64,000 bases of DNA from Bosea sp. PAMC 26642 (lineage in GTDB: Bacteria; Pseudomonadota; Alphaproteobacteria; Rhizobiales; Beijerinckiaceae): positions 186,001 to 250,000 of the forward strand of contig NZ_CP014301.1 in assembly GCF_001562255.1 (NCBI RefSeq), in the 5' to 3' direction. The first letter of the stretch is position 1, and each line of letters starts with the position of its first letter. The notes below the pieces were generated by a model. It was not told the origin of the DNA. It searched no databases and worked only from the letters and a program-made list of their open reading frames with translations. The position numbers and the translations under genes were made by a program. Of the stretch, positions 62,658 to 64,000 are shown in pieces.

Positions 62658-63814
62658 GAGGCGTCTCCCGCCAGCCGGTCGAGCCAGAGCGAGGCGCCGA
62701 CGGCCGCAATCGCGCTCCCTGCGCCGAGGCGGGTGAGCACATTGTCGTAGCGCCCGCCGCCGGCGACGGGCTTGCCGTCGGCTCGCGCCGCATCGTGCAG
62801 CTCGAAGATGAAGCCGGTGTAGTAGTCGAGATTGCGCGCGAAGGCCGTCGAGAAGGCGATCGCGCCGACATCGACGCCGCGCACCGCCAGAAATCCGGTG
62901 CGCTCGTCGAAAGCGTCGAGCCGTTCGCCGAGGTCGAGCGAGGCGGCCTGCGCCAGCGCTCGCAATGCGGCCGAAGCCGTATCCGGATCGCCGGCAATGG
63001 CCAGAGCCTGGCCGAGCAGCGCCTTGACCTCTACGCCGACAGGATTCTCGCGCTCGGCCGCCCGCGCCAGGAAGCGCTCGGCGATATCGCCGGCCGTGCG
63101 CCCGCCGACGCTGGAAATCCCCGCGATCGAGAGTACGTCCTCAACGAAGGCCCGCGCCGCCTTCGGGTCCTGCCCCTCCAGCGCCTTGAGCAGGCCGGCA
63201 TGATCGGACTCGCCATTGCTCGCAGGCGGATCGAGCGCCTCGACCGCCGCGGCCCCGCGCCCCTGCACGACGGCACGCATCAGCCGGCGCCGCGCCGCCT
63301 GCGGCACGGCAAGTTGATCGAGCAGGGCGTCCAGCAGCGCGACGTCGCCCATCGCGATGCGCGGCTGCGCGAGGCCCAGCGCCGCCGCGGCCTCGATGGT
63401 CAGCGCCATGATCTCGGCATCGGTGGCGGCGAAATCGCTGCGGCCGAAGGATTCCAGCCCGGCCTGCGCGAATTCGCCGGGCTCCCGCGCCCGCATCCGG
63501 AAGACCGGGCCGGCATAGGCATAGGCGGCAGGCTCGCTCGAGCCCGAGGCGATGTGATCGAGCGCGACGGGAATGGTGTATTCGGGCCGCAGACACCAGT
63601 CGCGGCCCTCGGCATCCTGCGTCATGAAGATGCGCCGGCGGATATCCTCGCCCGACAAGTCCAGGAACACGTCGGCCGGCTGCAGGATCGCCGGCTCGGC
63701 GCGGCCATAGCCTTCGCGCGCAAACAGCGCGATCACGGTCTCGATGCTGGCGGCGATGGCGGGCAAGGCGGATGATCCTGATTGCGCCGCTGTCCTAGCA
63801 GCGGTCACGCGCAT
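62654..63814 (-). CDS. hisZ: ATP phosphoribosyltransferase regulatory subunit HisZ
   Basis: 386 residues. HisZ is a catalytically dead paralogue of histidyl-tRNA synthetase that activates HisG. The class II fold appears in [43 protein letters not shown] (motif 2 region, split as [13 protein letters not shown] and [10 protein letters not shown]), [20 protein letters not shown] and [15 protein letters not shown] with a GGGRYDNVL end. It is the first gene of the pair and is followed by hisG with an ATGA overlap. Confidence 0.93.
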   Translation of the reverse strand: MRVTAARTAAQSGSSALPAIAASIETVIALFAREGYGRAEPAILQPADVFLDLSGEDIRRRIFMTQDAEGRDWCLRPEYTIPVALDHIASGSSEPAAYAYAGPVFRMRAREPGEFAQAGLESFGRSDFAATDAEIMALTIEAAAALGLAQPRIAMGDVALLDALLDQLAVPQAARRRLMRAVVQGRGAAAVEALDPPASNGESDHAGLLKALEGQDPKAARAFVEDVLSIAGISSVGGRTAGDIAERFLARAAERENPVGVEVKALLGQALAIAGDPDTASAALRALAQAASLDLGERLDAFDERTGFLAVRGVDVGAIAFSTAFARNLDYYTGFIFELHDAARADGKPVAGGGRYDNVLTRLGAGSAIAAVGASLWLDRLAGDAS

Positions 63815-63884
63815 TTTCGACGGATTTTAGCGAATTGGGTGAACGGGAATCGGAGGGGGCTCGCCGAGGAAGCACTGCCGTCTC

Positions 63885-64000
63885 TTCCTTCTCCCGGCTG
63901 GGAGAAGGTGGCCCGGAGGGCCGGATGAGGGCCTGCCGCTGCTTCAGTCTGCACCGGCGGTCTCTCACCCCTGCCCCTCTCCTACTCGGGAGAGGGGTTC
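63885..64000. repeat. Palindromic repeat of the GAGAAGGTGGCCC type (runs off the window)
   Basis: CCTTCTCCC and GGGAGAAGG pair perfectly around GGCT at 63887-63908. A second hairpin, CCCCTCTCC with GGAGAGGGG, lies at 63974-63997, and GTGGCCCGGAGGGCCGGATGAGG is between them (given here as GTGGCCCGGAGGGCCGG). This is the widespread proteobacterial intergenic element with two facing hairpins. It is unrelated to the GTCATYCCGG family above. Confidence 0.8.

Noticed and set aside
1..64000. CRISPR array, prophage, insertion sequence or rRNA operon
   Set aside because: No regularly spaced short repeats, phage structural genes, transposase signatures or rRNA segments were seen.

Overview
The window is high-GC DNA (roughly mid-60s percent by eye) from an alphaproteobacterial chromosome. 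The gene families point to Hyphomicrobiales (Rhizobiales), plausibly Bosea or a relative. Clues are a MucR/Ros regulator, a free-standing DnaA domain IV protein beside a DUF6456 gene, a DivJ-like histidine kinase, consensus CtrA boxes, DUF1491, DUF2336 and DUF1254/DUF1214 genes, a HisG-HisZ pair and abundant palindromic intergenic repeats. There is no rRNA, tRNA, prophage, transposase or CRISPR array, so the genus is an inference. Almost everything looks like stable housekeeping and metabolic chromosome, with one small lower-GC accessory module and one toxin-antitoxin pair.

Layout. 1-6.8 kb: the end of a GMC oxidoreductase, a haloacetate-dehalogenase-type hydrolase coupled to a D-malate/tartrate dehydrogenase, a TerC protein, a phosphopantetheinyl transferase, an AzlCD amino-acid exporter and a class IV aminotransferase. 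6.8-13.1 kb: MurJ, a polyprenyl-phosphate glycosyltransferase divergent from a ChbG/HpnK deacetylase, a chemotaxis receptor and Fe/Mn superoxide dismutase. 13.5-17.1 kb: a membrane-anchored protein with a long disordered linker and oligopeptidase B. 17.4-25.6 kb: a cell-cycle and regulatory block with MucR, the DnaA-domain protein with its DUF6456 partner, SufE, a DivJ-like kinase, DUF1491, DUF2336, a small conserved protein and a lipoprotein candidate. Two perfect TTAA-N7-TTAA CtrA boxes lie in this block.

25.6-35.2 kb: DUF1254/DUF1214 envelope proteins, PBP1A, a YcgN cysteine-cluster protein, an ankyrin protein and pyruvate phosphate dikinase. 34.5-38.7 kb: a TetR regulator divergent from a three-gene molybdenum hydroxylase operon (2Fe-2S subunit, molybdopterin subunit with Tat signal, diheme cytochrome), with an inverted-repeat operator between them. 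38.9-41.4 kb: a cold/translation cluster of CspA, DEAD-box helicase, IF-1 and a small membrane protein. 41.6-45.2 kb: a secreted tandem-repeat protein, the lower-GC two-gene module and a SleB-type cell wall hydrolase. 45.4-54.1 kb: an MFS carrier, an AcuI-type reductase, a HigBA-like toxin-antitoxin pair, LysR, Sua5, an acyl-CoA dehydrogenase, a methyltransferase and an SDR. 54.2-58.4 kb: glcDEF for glycolate oxidation. The window ends with an SbmA/YddA-type ABC transporter, a META-domain protein and hisZ-hisG.

Most interesting points: the two CtrA boxes placing a DivJ-like kinase and a DUF2336/small-protein divergon in the predicted CtrA regulon; the DnaA-domain/DUF6456 gene pair behind an AT-rich palindromic promoter; a MucR zinc finger lacking its distal His ligand; a HisG with an extra C-terminal domain that is still paired with HisZ; and the lower-GC two-gene module at 42.4-43.8 kb, the best candidate for an undescribed accessory system. 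All assignments come from reading the sequence and from memory of the families; no database search was run.
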